This document shows positions 25,966 through 36,057 of a stretch of 64,000 nt of DNA, one piece after another (positions within the stretch are counted from its first letter, which is position 1; every line of letters starts with the position of its first letter). The notes under the pieces are model-generated. The model had not been told where the DNA came from. It was given only the letters and a program-made list of their open reading frames with translations, and ran no database searches. The stretch is from CAILUG01 sp038125665 (GTDB lineage: Bacteria > Pseudomonadota > Gammaproteobacteria > Pseudomonadales > Pseudohongiellaceae), in assembly GCA_038125665.1 (NCBI GenBank), contig JAYPEI010000006.1:47007-111006 (forward strand), read 5' to 3'. The translations under genes and the position numbers were made by a program.

Positions 25966-26991
25966 ATGAGTTCTGTGACCTTCACTCTAGAGGCACTAGC
26001 GAAAAAATTAGGGCTTACCTTCTATGGTGAACCTACAACTTTGATCAAAGGTTTAGCACCCTTAGTTAATGCTGGTAGTACAGACTTAAGTTTTTATCAT
26101 AACGAGCGATATTTTAGACAGCTGCAGCAATCAAAAGCCGCAGCTATTATATTAAAACAAGAGTACCTTACTCATAGTCCGGCACCTGTATTAATAGCAT
26201 CTAACCCTTATGCAGCCTTCGCAAAGGCTACTCAATTATTTGCACAAGAGAAATCCTTGGCTGATCCTGGTATCCATCCAAGTGCTGTGATAGCAGCCTC
26301 TGCAGAGATTGCTGATGGCGTGAGGATCGCAGCTGGGGTGGTGATAGGTGAAGGAGTAAAGCTAGGAGCTAATACTATAATCGGCCCCAATTCTGTGTTA
26401 TTGGCTAATGTTCTAGTTGGGGAAAAATGTATCATAGGCCCCAATAACACGCTCTACGAAGGGGTTCAATTAGGAAACCGAGTACACACTTTTGGTAGTG
26501 TAGTGATTGGGAGTGATGGCTTCGGCTTTGCCCGTGATGGCGATGTTCAAGTAAAAATTGTGCAGCTTGGCTCTGTTCAAATTGGCAATGACGTTGAAAT
26601 TGGAGCGTGTAGCACAATCGACCGCGGTGCTCTTGATGATACGATAATTGGTAATGGTGTGAAGATTGATAATCAAGTTCAGATTGCACATAACGTAGTT
26701 ATAGGCGAGAACTCAGTTATTTGTGGTTGCAGTGCAATAGCAGGTAGCTCAGTTATTGGCAAAAACTGTATCATTGCTGGCGCGGTAGGCGTGATCAACC
26801 ATATCACCATATGTGACAACGTAACCGTAACTGCGATGTCTTTGGTGAACCACTCAATAACAAAGTCGGGCACATATTCTTCAGGAACCCCCCTGGAGGA
26901 AACAACCAGCTGGCGTAAAAATATGATGCGATTCAAGCAACTCGATTCTATTTGGCGCAAGCTCCTCAAATTGGAAAAACAAAAGCTCTGA
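25966..26991 (+). CDS. lpxD: UDP-3-O-acyl-glucosamine N-acyltransferase
   Basis: LpxD adds the N-linked hydroxyacyl chain to UDP-3-O-acylglucosamine in lipid A synthesis, using acyl-ACP. The 341 residues consist of the N-terminal uridine-binding domain (LSFYHNERYFRQLQ), a left-handed beta helix of hexapeptide repeats (about 105-300), the catalytic His in DNQVQIAHNVVIG, and a C-terminal helix. Length equals the E. coli enzyme. It is 11 bases after skp and part of the lpxD-fabZ-lpxA-lpxB run. Confidence 0.97.
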   Translation: MSSVTFTLEALAKKLGLTFYGEPTTLIKGLAPLVNAGSTDLSFYHNERYFRQLQQSKAAAIILKQEYLTHSPAPVLIASNPYAAFAKATQLFAQEKSLADPGIHPSAVIAASAEIADGVRIAAGVVIGEGVKLGANTIIGPNSVLLANVLVGEKCIIGPNNTLYEGVQLGNRVHTFGSVVIGSDGFGFARDGDVQVKIVQLGSVQIGNDVEIGACSTIDRGALDDTIIGNGVKIDNQVQIAHNVVIGENSVICGCSAIAGSSVIGKNCIIAGAVGVINHITICDNVTVTAMSLVNHSITKSGTYSSGTPLEETTSWRKNMMRFKQLDSIWRKLLKLEKQKL

Positions 26992-27020
26992 GATAGAGCA
27001 ATAGCTATAAAGGCTTATCT

Positions 27021-27461
27021 ATGATGCACATTGCAGAAATAAAAAATTATTTGCCACAGCGTTACCCATTTTTGATGGTAGATAGAGTGCTTGAACTTGA
27101 ACTGGGTAAGTCAATCAAAGCGTATAAAAACGTAACAATAAACGAGGAGTTTTTTCAGGGACATTTCCCTCAAAAACCAATCATGCCCGGTGTGATGATC
27201 ATAGAGGCAATGGCTCAAGCGGCAGGTGTACTTGGCTTCAAGTCTCAAGAAAAACTGCCTAAAGATGGCTACTTATATTATTTTGTGGGTGCTGACAATG
27301 TGCGCTTTAAGCGCCCTGTAGTCCCAGGAGATCAACTAACTCTTGAAGCAAAAATCATAACCGTCAAAAGAGGCATCTACAAATTTGAATGTCGAGCAAC
27401 GGTGGATGGTGAACTAGCTTGTGAGGCAACTATCCTCTGTGCTGAACGTAAAGATGGTTAA
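27021..27461 (+). CDS. fabZ: 3-hydroxyacyl-[ACP] dehydratase FabZ
   Basis: FabZ dehydrates 3-hydroxyacyl-ACP in fatty-acid elongation and competes with LpxA/LpxD for hydroxyacyl-ACP. The 146-residue hot-dog protein has LPQRYPFLMVDRVLE, the catalytic-His motif GHFPQKPIMPGVMIIEAMAQ (with the Glu), and FVGADNVRFKRPVVPGD. The tandem MM start leaves a one-codon ambiguity. It lies between lpxD and lpxA. Confidence 0.97.
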   Translation: MMHIAEIKNYLPQRYPFLMVDRVLELELGKSIKAYKNVTINEEFFQGHFPQKPIMPGVMIIEAMAQAAGVLGFKSQEKLPKDGYLYYFVGADNVRFKRPVVPGDQLTLEAKIITVKRGIYKFECRATVDGELACEATILCAERKDG

Positions 27462-27490
27462 GTTTATTTAATAGACCTCTCAGATAGTGA

Positions 27491-28273
27491 ATGAGAAACA
27501 TAATGACTGGTAATGACCCTATCATTCATCCCAGTGCAAAAATTGGCGAAAAAGTCAAAATTGGTCCTTGGTCATACATTGGACCCGACGTTGTCATTGG
27601 TGATAACTGTGAGATCAAAAGCCACGTTGTCATCAAAGGACCGACTTTCATAGGTGATAACAATACTATATTTCAGTTTGCATCTATTGGTGAGGATCCT
27701 TCTGATCTGAAGTTCAAAGGAGAATATTCAGTTCTGGAAATAGGCTCAAATAATACGATTCGTGAAGGTGCAACGATTCATAGAGGGACCGGTGCTGGTG
27801 GTGGGAAAACCATTATAGGTTCGCATAATTTATTTATGCCCTATACCCATGTTGCTCATGATTGCATTATAGGCGACCATGTTATCTTCTCTAACAATGC
27901 CGCAGTTTCAGGTCATGTCATCGTGGAAGATTGGGTGATTCTTGCTGGTTTTGCTGGAGTTTATCAATTCATTCGGGTTGGAGCTCACAGCTTCGTAGGA
28001 GGGCTAACGCACGTCAACATGGATGTTCCAGCCTATGTCATGGTCAATGGCTCACCGCCTGAACCAAAAGGCATAAACATTACTGGTTTAGAGCGACGAG
28101 GATTCAGCAAGAAGAGCATTCAAGGTTTGAGAAAGGCCTACAAAATTCTTTATAGACAAGGTTTATCTCTTGAACAGGCCATCTCAGCACTGGAGCAATT
28201 GCAACATACTGTCCCTGAGGTTGATCTTCTTGTTAATTCGGTAAGGTTATCTCGAAAAGGAATAATGCGTTGA
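27491..28273 (+). CDS. lpxA: UDP-N-acetylglucosamine acyltransferase
   Basis: LpxA catalyses the first step of lipid A synthesis, O-acylation of UDP-GlcNAc. The protein is a left-handed beta helix with the catalytic His in THVAHDCIIGDH and the family's GLTHVNMDVPAYVMVNG-like turn, then a C-terminal helical bundle (LERRGFSKKSIQGLRKAYK). The first ATG gives 260 residues. The ATG at 27503 (MTGNDPIIHPSAKIG, 256 residues) has GAGAA at closer spacing and may be the true start. lpxB follows after one base. Confidence 0.96.
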   Translation: MRNIMTGNDPIIHPSAKIGEKVKIGPWSYIGPDVVIGDNCEIKSHVVIKGPTFIGDNNTIFQFASIGEDPSDLKFKGEYSVLEIGSNNTIREGATIHRGTGAGGGKTIIGSHNLFMPYTHVAHDCIIGDHVIFSNNAAVSGHVIVEDWVILAGFAGVYQFIRVGAHSFVGGLTHVNMDVPAYVMVNGSPPEPKGINITGLERRGFSKKSIQGLRKAYKILYRQGLSLEQAISALEQLQHTVPEVDLLVNSVRLSRKGIMR

Positions 28274-28274
28274 T

Positions 28275-29465
28275 ATGAGCACTTCCCTCAGCCACACTCT
28301 CTGTATTGGCTTAGTGGCCGGGGAAAGCTCCGGGGATATTCTCGGAGCCGACTTAATGAAAGCGCTAAAGAGCCAGGTTAATCGATTAGGCACAGAAATC
28401 GAATTTATCGGACTGGGTGGTCCTCTCATGGAAGAGCAAGGTTTGATCTCTATGGCACCCATGGAACGTCTTTCTGTCATGGGAATCATAGATCCTCTCT
28501 TTCGCCTCCCTGAACTTCTACTAATCAGATTTCAATTAAAAAAACTCATGTTAAGTAGGCGTCCGGAAGTCTTTATTTCGATTGATAGTCCCGACTTTAA
28601 CCTGAGCCTTGCCAAATATTTACGCAAAAGTGGCATTCCAACTGTGCATTATGTGAGCCCCTCAGTATGGGCTTGGAGAGCGGGTCGTATTCAAGGGATA
28701 AAGAAAGCTATAGATCTCATGCTTACTCTTTTCCCTTTTGAAACAGCGATATATGAAGAACACAAAATCAAGGCTGTTTGTGTAGGGCATCCACTAGCAG
28801 ATATGTTGCCTTTAGAGCCAGACCAAGAGGCAGCACGGGATAAGATTGGTCAGTTAATGGGAGTAGCTCTTACTCGCGAGAGTTTTCATGGCAAGCTTAT
28901 TGCACTTTTACCCGGGTCAAGAACAGGAGAAGTTGCTAAATTAGGACCGGTTTTTGCACAAACAGCACTTTTGATTAGCAAAAAATTTCCAGAGCTTACT
29001 TTATTGTTACCGGCAGCCTCTAAACAGTGTCGTGATCAACTAGACTCCATCTCTTTTCCTTCTAATGTGATAGTTTTAGATGGCTATTCTCGCCTTGCTA
29101 TGACTGCGGCTGATGCAGTGATCCTAGCATCAGGTACTGCTACTTTAGAAGCCTTACTTCTTAAGCGCCCAATGCTTGTTGTCTATAAGATGGCATGGCT
29201 TTCATATAAATTAATTTCTAAATTGGTTAAGATAAAAAATTTTTCTCTACCTAATTTATTAGCCGGCCGTGAAATTGTTGAGGAGAAAGTACAGGATGAC
29301 GTAAATCCTGAGGCAATAGTTGAATCTATACCTAAATTATTAGCTGAAAGCACTGATAACATTGCCTTGCGCGAAGAGTTCTCGCGGATACATCTTCAGC
29401 TTAGAAGGGGGGGAAGTAATCAGGCGGCACAAGAAATTTTATATTTGCTAGGTAAGGGCCAATGA
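28275..29465 (+). CDS. lpxB: Lipid-A-disaccharide synthase
   Basis: LpxB joins UDP-diacylglucosamine to lipid X. It is a GT-B fold glycosyltransferase of family 19. The 396 residues show GLVAGESSGDILGADLM, HYVSPSVWAWRAGRI, VGHPLAD, ALLPGSRTGEV and the C-terminal ASGTATLEALLLKRPMLVVYKM. It starts immediately after lpxA and overlaps rnhB by four bases (ATGA). Confidence 0.97.
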   Translation: MSTSLSHTLCIGLVAGESSGDILGADLMKALKSQVNRLGTEIEFIGLGGPLMEEQGLISMAPMERLSVMGIIDPLFRLPELLLIRFQLKKLMLSRRPEVFISIDSPDFNLSLAKYLRKSGIPTVHYVSPSVWAWRAGRIQGIKKAIDLMLTLFPFETAIYEEHKIKAVCVGHPLADMLPLEPDQEAARDKIGQLMGVALTRESFHGKLIALLPGSRTGEVAKLGPVFAQTALLISKKFPELTLLLPAASKQCRDQLDSISFPSNVIVLDGYSRLAMTAADAVILASGTATLEALLLKRPMLVVYKMAWLSYKLISKLVKIKNFSLPNLLAGREIVEEKVQDDVNPEAIVESIPKLLAESTDNIALREEFSRIHLQLRRGGSNQAAQEILYLLGKGQ

Positions 29466-30094
29466 AATCACCTAGTCGGTTAGGAATTTCCTCCCAGTCG
29501 AAGAACAACTTACTCATAGCTGGGGTAGATGAGGTGGGGCGGGGACCATTGATTGGAGATGTTGTTTCAGCCGCAGTTATTCTCCCTCAAGACTATCATC
29601 TCCAAGGCCTGAATGACTCTAAAAAGCTCTCCAAAATAAAGAGAGAATCATTTTTTGAAATCCTGACAAAAGACGCTATAGCATGGTCTTTAGGAAGAGC
29701 TTCAGTCGCTGAAATTGATAAGTTAAATATTCTCCAAGCCTCTCTTCTCTCTATGCACAGAGCAGTTGCTACGCTAGTGCCACAACCGGATTTTGTTTAT
29801 GTAGATGGCAATCATATACCCTTTTGGCCATATGCTAGTGAAGCCATAATCAAAGGTGATTGTAAAATCCAAGCGATATCAGCAGCCTCAATTATTGCCA
29901 AAGTGGCTAGGGACCGTGAGATGCAGAGAATGGATCAAATATATCCTGGCTACGGTCTGGCTGACCATAAAGGGTATCCTTCAAAAGTCCATTTGCAAGC
30001 TTTGAAAAAACTAGGACCGTGTCCACTACATAGACGATCATTTAGACCAGTAAGCCTAGCCCGGCCGTTGAATAGGCTGACTCATATTGATTAA
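29462..30094 (+). CDS. rnhB: Ribonuclease HII
   Basis: RNase HII removes ribonucleotides from DNA and cleaves RNA-DNA hybrids. The 210 residues have the active-site GVDEVGRGPLIGDVVSAAVIL (Asp23, Glu24 and GRG), NDSKKLS, VDGNHIP and KGDCKIQAISAASIIAKVARD with the remaining acidic residue. The start overlaps lpxB by ATGA. The lpxB-rnhB-dnaE order is standard. Confidence 0.96.
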   Translation: MKSPSRLGISSQSKNNLLIAGVDEVGRGPLIGDVVSAAVILPQDYHLQGLNDSKKLSKIKRESFFEILTKDAIAWSLGRASVAEIDKLNILQASLLSMHRAVATLVPQPDFVYVDGNHIPFWPYASEAIIKGDCKIQAISAASIIAKVARDREMQRMDQIYPGYGLADHKGYPSKVHLQALKKLGPCPLHRRSFRPVSLARPLNRLTHID

Positions 30095-30129
30095 ATGCAA
30101 GCTAGTTAAGCTAGGCACTTTAGTCAGTA

Positions 30130-30144
30130 CATACTGGTAGTATG
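30130..30144. promoter_or_regulatory. Small inverted repeat ahead of dnaE
   Basis: CATACT-GGT-AGTATG is a perfect 6-bp inverted repeat 20 bases upstream of the dnaE ATG, in a 70-base spacer. It may be a hairpin influencing dnaE translation or a chance palindrome. Confidence 0.2.
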
Positions 30145-30164
30145 ACTCAGGACCATTGATTCCC

Positions 30165-33100
30165 ATGACTCAGTCTCCAACATTCGTTCATTTGCGTCTC
30201 CACTCTGAATATTCAGTTGTGGATAGTCTTATCCGTATAAAACCTCTGATCAAAGAGGTTATAAATTTAGGTATGCCTGCCGTTGCATTAACTGATCACG
30301 TAAATTTATTTGGACTTATTAAATTCTACAACTCTGCACATTCAGATGGGGTTAAACCAATCTTTGGCGCTGATTTATTAGTAGCTCCTGATGATAATCC
30401 AAATAATTTTTCTGTATTACCGATTCTTGTGCTTGACTATCATGGCTATCTTAATTTAATGGAATTACTTTCACGCGCTTATCTTGAAGGCCAGCATCGA
30501 GGTAACGCTGTTTTGCTACAAAGCTGGCTCGAAGGTCATACACAGGGGCTCATAGCTTTATCTGGAGCAGTCCACGGTGAGATAGGCAAAGCATTATTGG
30601 CCGATGCTACGGATCATGCAGAAAAACTCCTTCAGCAGTATGAAGTCTTATTCCCCCAGCGCTTTTATCTAGAATTACAACGTACCGGCAGGCCTGGTGA
30701 TGATGTCCATGTTATAAAGGCAGCCGCTTTAGCTGAGAAACACCAAGTTCCAGTCGTGGCAACTAACGATGTACGATTTATCTATCAAGATGAATTTGAA
30801 GCCCATGAGGCTCGTGTATGTATAAACGATCGTCGAACGTTGAATGATCCACGACGACCAAGACTCTATTCAGACCAACAATATTTGCGTAGTCCCCAAG
30901 AGATGCAAGAGCTATTTGCTGATATTCCTGAGGCATTAGCAAACTCTGTTGCTATAGCCATGCGTTGTAATTTAATGTTGGAACTAGGTAAACCCTACTT
31001 GCCTAGCTATCCCATTCCCGAAGGCATGACAATCGATGAATACTTGATTCAAGTCAGTGAAAAAGGCCTGGAAAAAAGATTGTGGGAACTCTTTGATAAC
31101 AACAAACCCGATTTTGCCAAAATACGTGAGATTTACTTAAAACGCCTGCATTTCGAGCTAGAAATTATTACCCAGATGGGCTTCCCGGGATACTTCCTCA
31201 TTGTGATGGAATTTATACAGTGGGCTAAGGATAACGACATTCCTGTTGGACCAGGGCGTGGCTCTGGAGCAGGCTCTTTAGTGGCATATGTACTAAAAAT
31301 TACTGACCTAGACCCACTCGCTTATGATCTTCTTTTTGAACGTTTCCTAAATCCAGAGCGTGTCTCCATGCCAGATTTTGATGTGGATTTTTGCATGGAT
31401 GGTCGCGATAGAGTGATTGAACACGTAGCAGACCTCTATGGTAAACAGGCGGTGTCTCAGATTATTACTTTTGGCACTATGGCAGCTAAAGCTGTTATCA
31501 GAGACGTAGGTCGCGTACAAGGTAAGCCTTATTCTCTTGGGGATAGGCTTTCAAAACTAGTGCCTTTTGAAATTGGAATCACTCTTGAAAAAGCCATTGA
31601 GCAAGAAGAATCATTGAGAGATTTTTTGGAAGCTAACGAGGAAGCCCAAGAAATTATGGAAATGGCTCTTAAGCTCGAAGGATTAGTCCGGAACGTAGGT
31701 AAGCATGCTGGAGGAGTAGTAATAGCGCCTACCAAACTTTCTGATTTTTCACCTTTGTATTGTGATGATACCGGTTCAAATTTAGTTACGCAGTACGATA
31801 AAAACGATGTAGAGAGTGCGGGTCTAGTTAAGTTTGACTTTCTGGGATTGAGAACATTAACCATTATTGACTGGGCTATAAAGTCGATTAACGCCGACCA
31901 ACATAATAAACCGATAGATTTAGCCAAGTTGTCCATGAATGACGCCGCAGTATTTGCCATGCTCGAACGTGGTGAGACAACAGCAGTCTTTCAGCTTGAA
32001 TCACGTGGCATGAAGGATCTCATGAAAAGGTTACGCCCAAGTAATTTTGAGGACATTATTGCATTGGTTGCTTTGTTCAGACCGGGGCCATTAGGGTCGG
32101 GTATGGTGGATGACTTTATAGATCGCAAGCATGGCCGTAAACAGGTCAGTTATCCTCATCCAGACTTGGAGTCAGTCTTAAAAAATACGTACGGTGTTAT
32201 CTTATATCAGGAACAAGTGATGCAGATAGCTCAGGTTCTTGCCAACTACTCACTAGGCGGTGCCGATATGTTGCGTCGCGCCATGGGTAAAAAGAAACCT
32301 GCTGAGATGCAAAAACAAAGAGCTATCTTTCAGGATGGTGCTAGCAAAAACAACATCCCTGTTTCATTAGCAATGCAAATCTTTGATCTAATGGAAAAGT
32401 TTGCCGATTACGGTTTTAACAAATCACACTCGGCAGCATATGCTCTAGTGTCTTATCAAACAGCTTACCTCAAACATTATTATCCAGCGCACTTTATGTC
32501 TGCTGTCCTGACTGCTGATATGCAAAATACTGATAAAATTGTGGTATTGATTGAAGAATGTCGGCGGATGAAGATAGTGATCAAGCAGCCAGATATCAAT
32601 TCTGGTAGTTTCCACTTCAGAGCAGATGAGCAAGGTAAGATCCTTTATGGACTTGGCGCAGTTAAAGGATTAGGTGAAAGTCCAATCAACAACTTAGTTA
32701 AAGCTAGAGAAAATGGGGGAGATTTTTTAGATCTTTTTGACTTGTGCCGGCGCATAGATTCCAGTCAAACAAATCGCCGCTGCTTAGAGGCACTAATAAA
32801 ATCAGGGGCCTGCGACTGCTTAGGGGAAGATAGGGCACTTTTGTTGGCCTGCTTACCTATAGCTATGCAGACAGCTCAACAAGAGTCTAGTAAAGCACAA
32901 AGTGGCGTAGGGGATTTATTCGGTGAGATCCTATCGACTCAAGAAACTCATGGAGATATTTATAGGGACTTCAGACATATTCGACCTTACTCTTCTCGTC
33001 AGCGTTTGCAAGAGGAAAAAGAAACGCTTGGGCTCTTCCTAACTGGGCACCCAATTGCAGAATTTCTACCAGAACTGAATAAAATCACAGGTCATCAAAT

Positions 33101-33650
33101 TAGTGACCTAAAACCGGATCGAACACCACAGTTAGTTGCTGGACTTATTCATGAAATTCGCATGATTCGCAGTAAGCGTGGTGATCAAATAGCCGTCCTG
33201 ACACTTGATGATCGTTCATCTCGCATAGAGGCCTCACTATTTGGTGATTTAGTGCAAGAATGTAGAGATTTATTAATTAAAGATTCTATCGTTGTAGTAG
33301 AAGGTATTGTTAGTATGGATGAGTACAATGGCACCAATTCAACACAGTTGCGTGTTCGTAAGCTATACACCTTAGAGAAAGCGAGAAGCCAATTTGCGCG
33401 ACAGCTTGAACTAAGATTAGCGGCAGATTTTGATATCACTCTTCTAACAAGACTTAAACATCTCCTAGAGGAACACCAAGTAACTTTACAATCAGATACT
33501 GTTAGTGAATGTCAGCTTTCTATTCAAGTGTCATTAGACTCATCTCAGGGGATTTTGGATTGGCCTCAACAAAAAATAACTCCTTCAGACCATTTGTTGC
33601 AAAATCTCACTGAACTTTTGGGTCAACACAGTGTAAACTTGCGTTATTGA
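30165..33650 (+). CDS. dnaE: DNA polymerase III alpha subunit
   Basis: DnaE is the replicative polymerase. The ATG start gives MTQSPTFVHLRLHSEYSVVDSLI and 1161 residues (E. coli 1160); an in-frame TTG nine bases upstream is possible. The order is an N-terminal PHP domain, the polymerase core with PVGPGRGSGAGSLVAY and PDFDVDFCMDGRD (catalytic Asp404 and Asp406), the fingers region around YGVILYQEQVMQIAQ and GGADMLRRAMGKKK, an OB-fold near 990-1070, and a C-terminal tau-binding region. It is followed by accA after 33 bases. Confidence 0.98.
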   Translation: MTQSPTFVHLRLHSEYSVVDSLIRIKPLIKEVINLGMPAVALTDHVNLFGLIKFYNSAHSDGVKPIFGADLLVAPDDNPNNFSVLPILVLDYHGYLNLMELLSRAYLEGQHRGNAVLLQSWLEGHTQGLIALSGAVHGEIGKALLADATDHAEKLLQQYEVLFPQRFYLELQRTGRPGDDVHVIKAAALAEKHQVPVVATNDVRFIYQDEFEAHEARVCINDRRTLNDPRRPRLYSDQQYLRSPQEMQELFADIPEALANSVAIAMRCNLMLELGKPYLPSYPIPEGMTIDEYLIQVSEKGLEKRLWELFDNNKPDFAKIREIYLKRLHFELEIITQMGFPGYFLIVMEFIQWAKDNDIPVGPGRGSGAGSLVAYVLKITDLDPLAYDLLFERFLNPERVSMPDFDVDFCMDGRDRVIEHVADLYGKQAVSQIITFGTMAAKAVIRDVGRVQGKPYSLGDRLSKLVPFEIGITLEKAIEQEESLRDFLEANEEAQEIMEMALKLEGLVRNVGKHAGGVVIAPTKLSDFSPLYCDDTGSNLVTQYDKNDVESAGLVKFDFLGLRTLTIIDWAIKSINADQHNKPIDLAKLSMNDAAVFAMLERGETTAVFQLESRGMKDLMKRLRPSNFEDIIALVALFRPGPLGSGMVDDFIDRKHGRKQVSYPHPDLESVLKNTYGVILYQEQVMQIAQVLANYSLGGADMLRRAMGKKKPAEMQKQRAIFQDGASKNNIPVSLAMQIFDLMEKFADYGFNKSHSAAYALVSYQTAYLKHYYPAHFMSAVLTADMQNTDKIVVLIEECRRMKIVIKQPDINSGSFHFRADEQGKILYGLGAVKGLGESPINNLVKARENGGDFLDLFDLCRRIDSSQTNRRCLEALIKSGACDCLGEDRALLLACLPIAMQTAQQESSKAQSGVGDLFGEILSTQETHGDIYRDFRHIRPYSSRQRLQEEKETLGLFLTGHPIAEFLPELNKITGHQISDLKPDRTPQLVAGLIHEIRMIRSKRGDQIAVLTLDDRSSRIEASLFGDLVQECRDLLIKDSIVVVEGIVSMDEYNGTNSTQLRVRKLYTLEKARSQFARQLELRLAADFDITLLTRLKHLLEEHQVTLQSDTVSECQLSIQVSLDSSQGILDWPQQKITPSDHLLQNLTELLGQHSVNLRY

Positions 33651-33683
33651 TTAAACACAAATATAAGCAGGTAACGTCCGGTA

Positions 33684-34637
33684 ATGAACCCTGATTTTCT
33701 AGATTTCGAGCAACCTATAGCTGAACTCGAAGTAAAAATAAATGAGCTGAAACGAGTTGGAGCTGATAATAAACTCAACCTATCGGATGAAATCGTTAAA
33801 TTAAAGGATAAGAGTCAAAAACTGACGAACAAAATATTCAGTTCTTTATCTGCTTGGCAGATTGCTCAATTGGCAAGACATCCTCTTCGCCCCTATACAG
33901 AGGACTACATTCAACATATTTTTACTGACTTTGATGAACTCCATGGTGACCGCTATTTTGCCGATGATGCTGCTCTGATAGGAGGGGTTGCCTACCTTAA
34001 CAGTAGGCCTGTAATGATTATTGGTCATCAGAAAGGTCGCAGTACAACAGAGAAGGTTAAGCGTAACTTTGGGATGCCAAAACCGGAAGGGTATCGTAAA
34101 GCGAGAAGGCTTATGAAACTGGCTGAGCGCTATGACATGCCAGTGCTGACCTTTATCGACACGCCAGGAGCTTATCCTGGTGTGGATTCCGAAGCGAGAG
34201 GCATCAATGAAGCTATCGCAGAAAATTTAGCAGTAATGTCACAGTTAAAAGTACCTATTATTTCAACAGTGACTGGCGAAGGTAATTCTGGTGGTGCCAT
34301 AGCGATTGGGGTTTGTGATCACTTGAATATGCTTCAGTACTCTACTTATTTTGTAATTTCTCCAGAGGGCTGTGCCACTATCTTGTGGAAGTCAGCGGAA
34401 CATAAAGCTCAAGCTGCTGAAGCTATGGGTGTTACTTCTTCACGTCTTGAAGAACTAGGAATAGTTGATCTGACTATCGCTGAGCCTTTGGGTGGGGCAC
34501 ACCGTGATATAAGATTAATGGCTACTTTATTGAAAGATCACCTTATCGAACAATTAGACCGTCTTACTACCATGGACACTACGGCGCTACTTGAAAGGCG
34601 CTATCGCCGTTTGATGAGTCATGGCGCCAAGGGCTGA
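33684..34637 (+). CDS. accA: Acetyl-CoA carboxylase carboxyltransferase alpha subunit
   Basis: AccA pairs with AccD to move carboxyl from biotin to acetyl-CoA, giving malonyl-CoA. The 317 residues have an N-terminal helix pair (DFEQPIAELEVKINELK) and the crotonase-like core with QKGRSTTEKVKRNFGMP, FIDTPGAYPGVDSEARG and GEGNSGGAIAIGV. Length is that of the E. coli subunit. Its end overlaps tilS by 17 bases. Confidence 0.97.
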   Translation: MNPDFLDFEQPIAELEVKINELKRVGADNKLNLSDEIVKLKDKSQKLTNKIFSSLSAWQIAQLARHPLRPYTEDYIQHIFTDFDELHGDRYFADDAALIGGVAYLNSRPVMIIGHQKGRSTTEKVKRNFGMPKPEGYRKARRLMKLAERYDMPVLTFIDTPGAYPGVDSEARGINEAIAENLAVMSQLKVPIISTVTGEGNSGGAIAIGVCDHLNMLQYSTYFVISPEGCATILWKSAEHKAQAAEAMGVTSSRLEELGIVDLTIAEPLGGAHRDIRLMATLLKDHLIEQLDRLTTMDTTALLERRYRRLMSHGAKG

Positions 34638-36006
34638 CCTAGAACAGACTATTCTGCAGGTCCTACCTGAACTGCTCAATGCACGAGTTGTTTGGCTGGC
34701 TTGTAGTGGTGGATTGGATTCTACGTGCCTTCTAAATCTTTTTTCTAATTATATTAAAAACAGTAATTTAGGAATTACTCTTAAAGTTGTTCATGTTGAT
34801 CATAAATTGCAGGTTGATAGCGGTAGTTGGGCTAAATTTTGTGCGGATCTAGCAAGGGCTCATGCGCTTGATTTCAAGCTGTTTGAAGTTAAGGTGCCTT
34901 ATACTCCTGATTTAGGTCAAAGCATCGAAGTTTGGGCGAGGGATCAACGCTACACATTTTTTGAAGAGTTACTCAATCATGGAGATCTTATCCTACTTGC
35001 GCAACATCAGGATGACCAGCTTGAAACAATAATGCAGAGAATCCTAAGAGGTAGTGGCCCAAAAGGTTTACAAGGGATGCCTGCCAGAAGGTCTATCGGT
35101 AAGGGTAACCTTCTCAGGCCTTGGCTCAGCCTGCCCAAAAAAAGCATAGTTGCCTATGCTCATGATCAACATTTGAATTGGGTAGAGGATATGAGTAATG
35201 ACGATCTTCGATTTGAACGCAATGTGGTTAGAGCAAAGGTACTCCCGTTACTACGTCAACACTGGCAAGGTATAGAAAATCGACTTTTACACTTTGCGTC
35301 ATTGCAAGGTAAAAATGGAAAATTGCTACGAGAATTGGCACAGCAGGACTTAATTGAAGCTCGAAGTAAACATAGCGCATTGCTCAATATATCGGCATTG
35401 AAAGCTCTTTCAGAGAACCGCCTACACAATGCCTTGTATCACTATAGTCTTGAGCAAATGGAACGTGAGAATTTAGCTCCTGCACCTTCATCAGTAATAG
35501 CTCGCATCCGTAATGAAGTATTATTCAGTGCTGATGATGCCAATCCCGTATTGAGTTATAGATCAGCTAATCCCAATTTTTCTTCTGTGCAAATTAGACG
35601 TTATCAGCAATATCTTTATTGGTTACCAGCCTTCATTCAGCCTAGAAATAACCCCTATGAACTACCTTGGCAGCTCGATTCAAGATATCCTTTAATCCAA
35701 GAACTTGGAGTACTCAAGGTCAGCGCTCAGCCAGGTGAAGATTTATCGTGCTTTCAAATGTTAGTCCGACGCCGTGTTGGGGGGGAATATGTTAGTTTGC
35801 CCGGTAGAACTAGGCGTCCACTAAAGCAATTTATGCAGGAGAACAAAATACCACCTTGGGTTAGAGAACAGATCCCCTTACTTTATCTAGGTGATGAACT
35901 TGTTGCCATCGCTGATTTATATCAAACCACATCATGGCCTGATAGTTGGCGAAAAAAAGACATTAAAATAATTTGGGAAAGATCAGTTAATCGTTGTGGA
36001 TTCTAG
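34621..36006 (+). CDS. tilS: tRNA(Ile)-lysidine synthase
   Basis: TilS converts C34 of the AUA-decoding tRNA-Ile to lysidine. The 461 residues begin with the PP-loop ATPase motif ACSGGLDSTCLL (Ser29 to Ser34), then HVDHKL, LAQHQDDQLETIMQRILRGSGPKGLQGM and RPWLSLPKKSIVAYA. The C-terminal tRNA-binding domain ends with RRVGGEYVSLPGRTRRPLKQFMQENKIPPWVR. It overlaps the end of accA, so translation is probably coupled. Confidence 0.95.
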   Translation: MAPRADLEQTILQVLPELLNARVVWLACSGGLDSTCLLNLFSNYIKNSNLGITLKVVHVDHKLQVDSGSWAKFCADLARAHALDFKLFEVKVPYTPDLGQSIEVWARDQRYTFFEELLNHGDLILLAQHQDDQLETIMQRILRGSGPKGLQGMPARRSIGKGNLLRPWLSLPKKSIVAYAHDQHLNWVEDMSNDDLRFERNVVRAKVLPLLRQHWQGIENRLLHFASLQGKNGKLLRELAQQDLIEARSKHSALLNISALKALSENRLHNALYHYSLEQMERENLAPAPSSVIARIRNEVLFSADDANPVLSYRSANPNFSSVQIRRYQQYLYWLPAFIQPRNNPYELPWQLDSRYPLIQELGVLKVSAQPGEDLSCFQMLVRRRVGGEYVSLPGRTRRPLKQFMQENKIPPWVREQIPLLYLGDELVAIADLYQTTSWPDSWRKKDIKIIWERSVNRCGF

Positions 36007-36057
36007 TCCATTCTGATAATCTGACATTCCATCAAAATATGAATAAAAATAGTCTGA

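Noticed and set aside
31529..31960. Open frame of 143 codons antisense to dnaE
   Set aside because: Lies wholly within the conserved polymerase core, has no family-like motifs and no ribosome-binding site; it is a shadow of dnaE codon usage.
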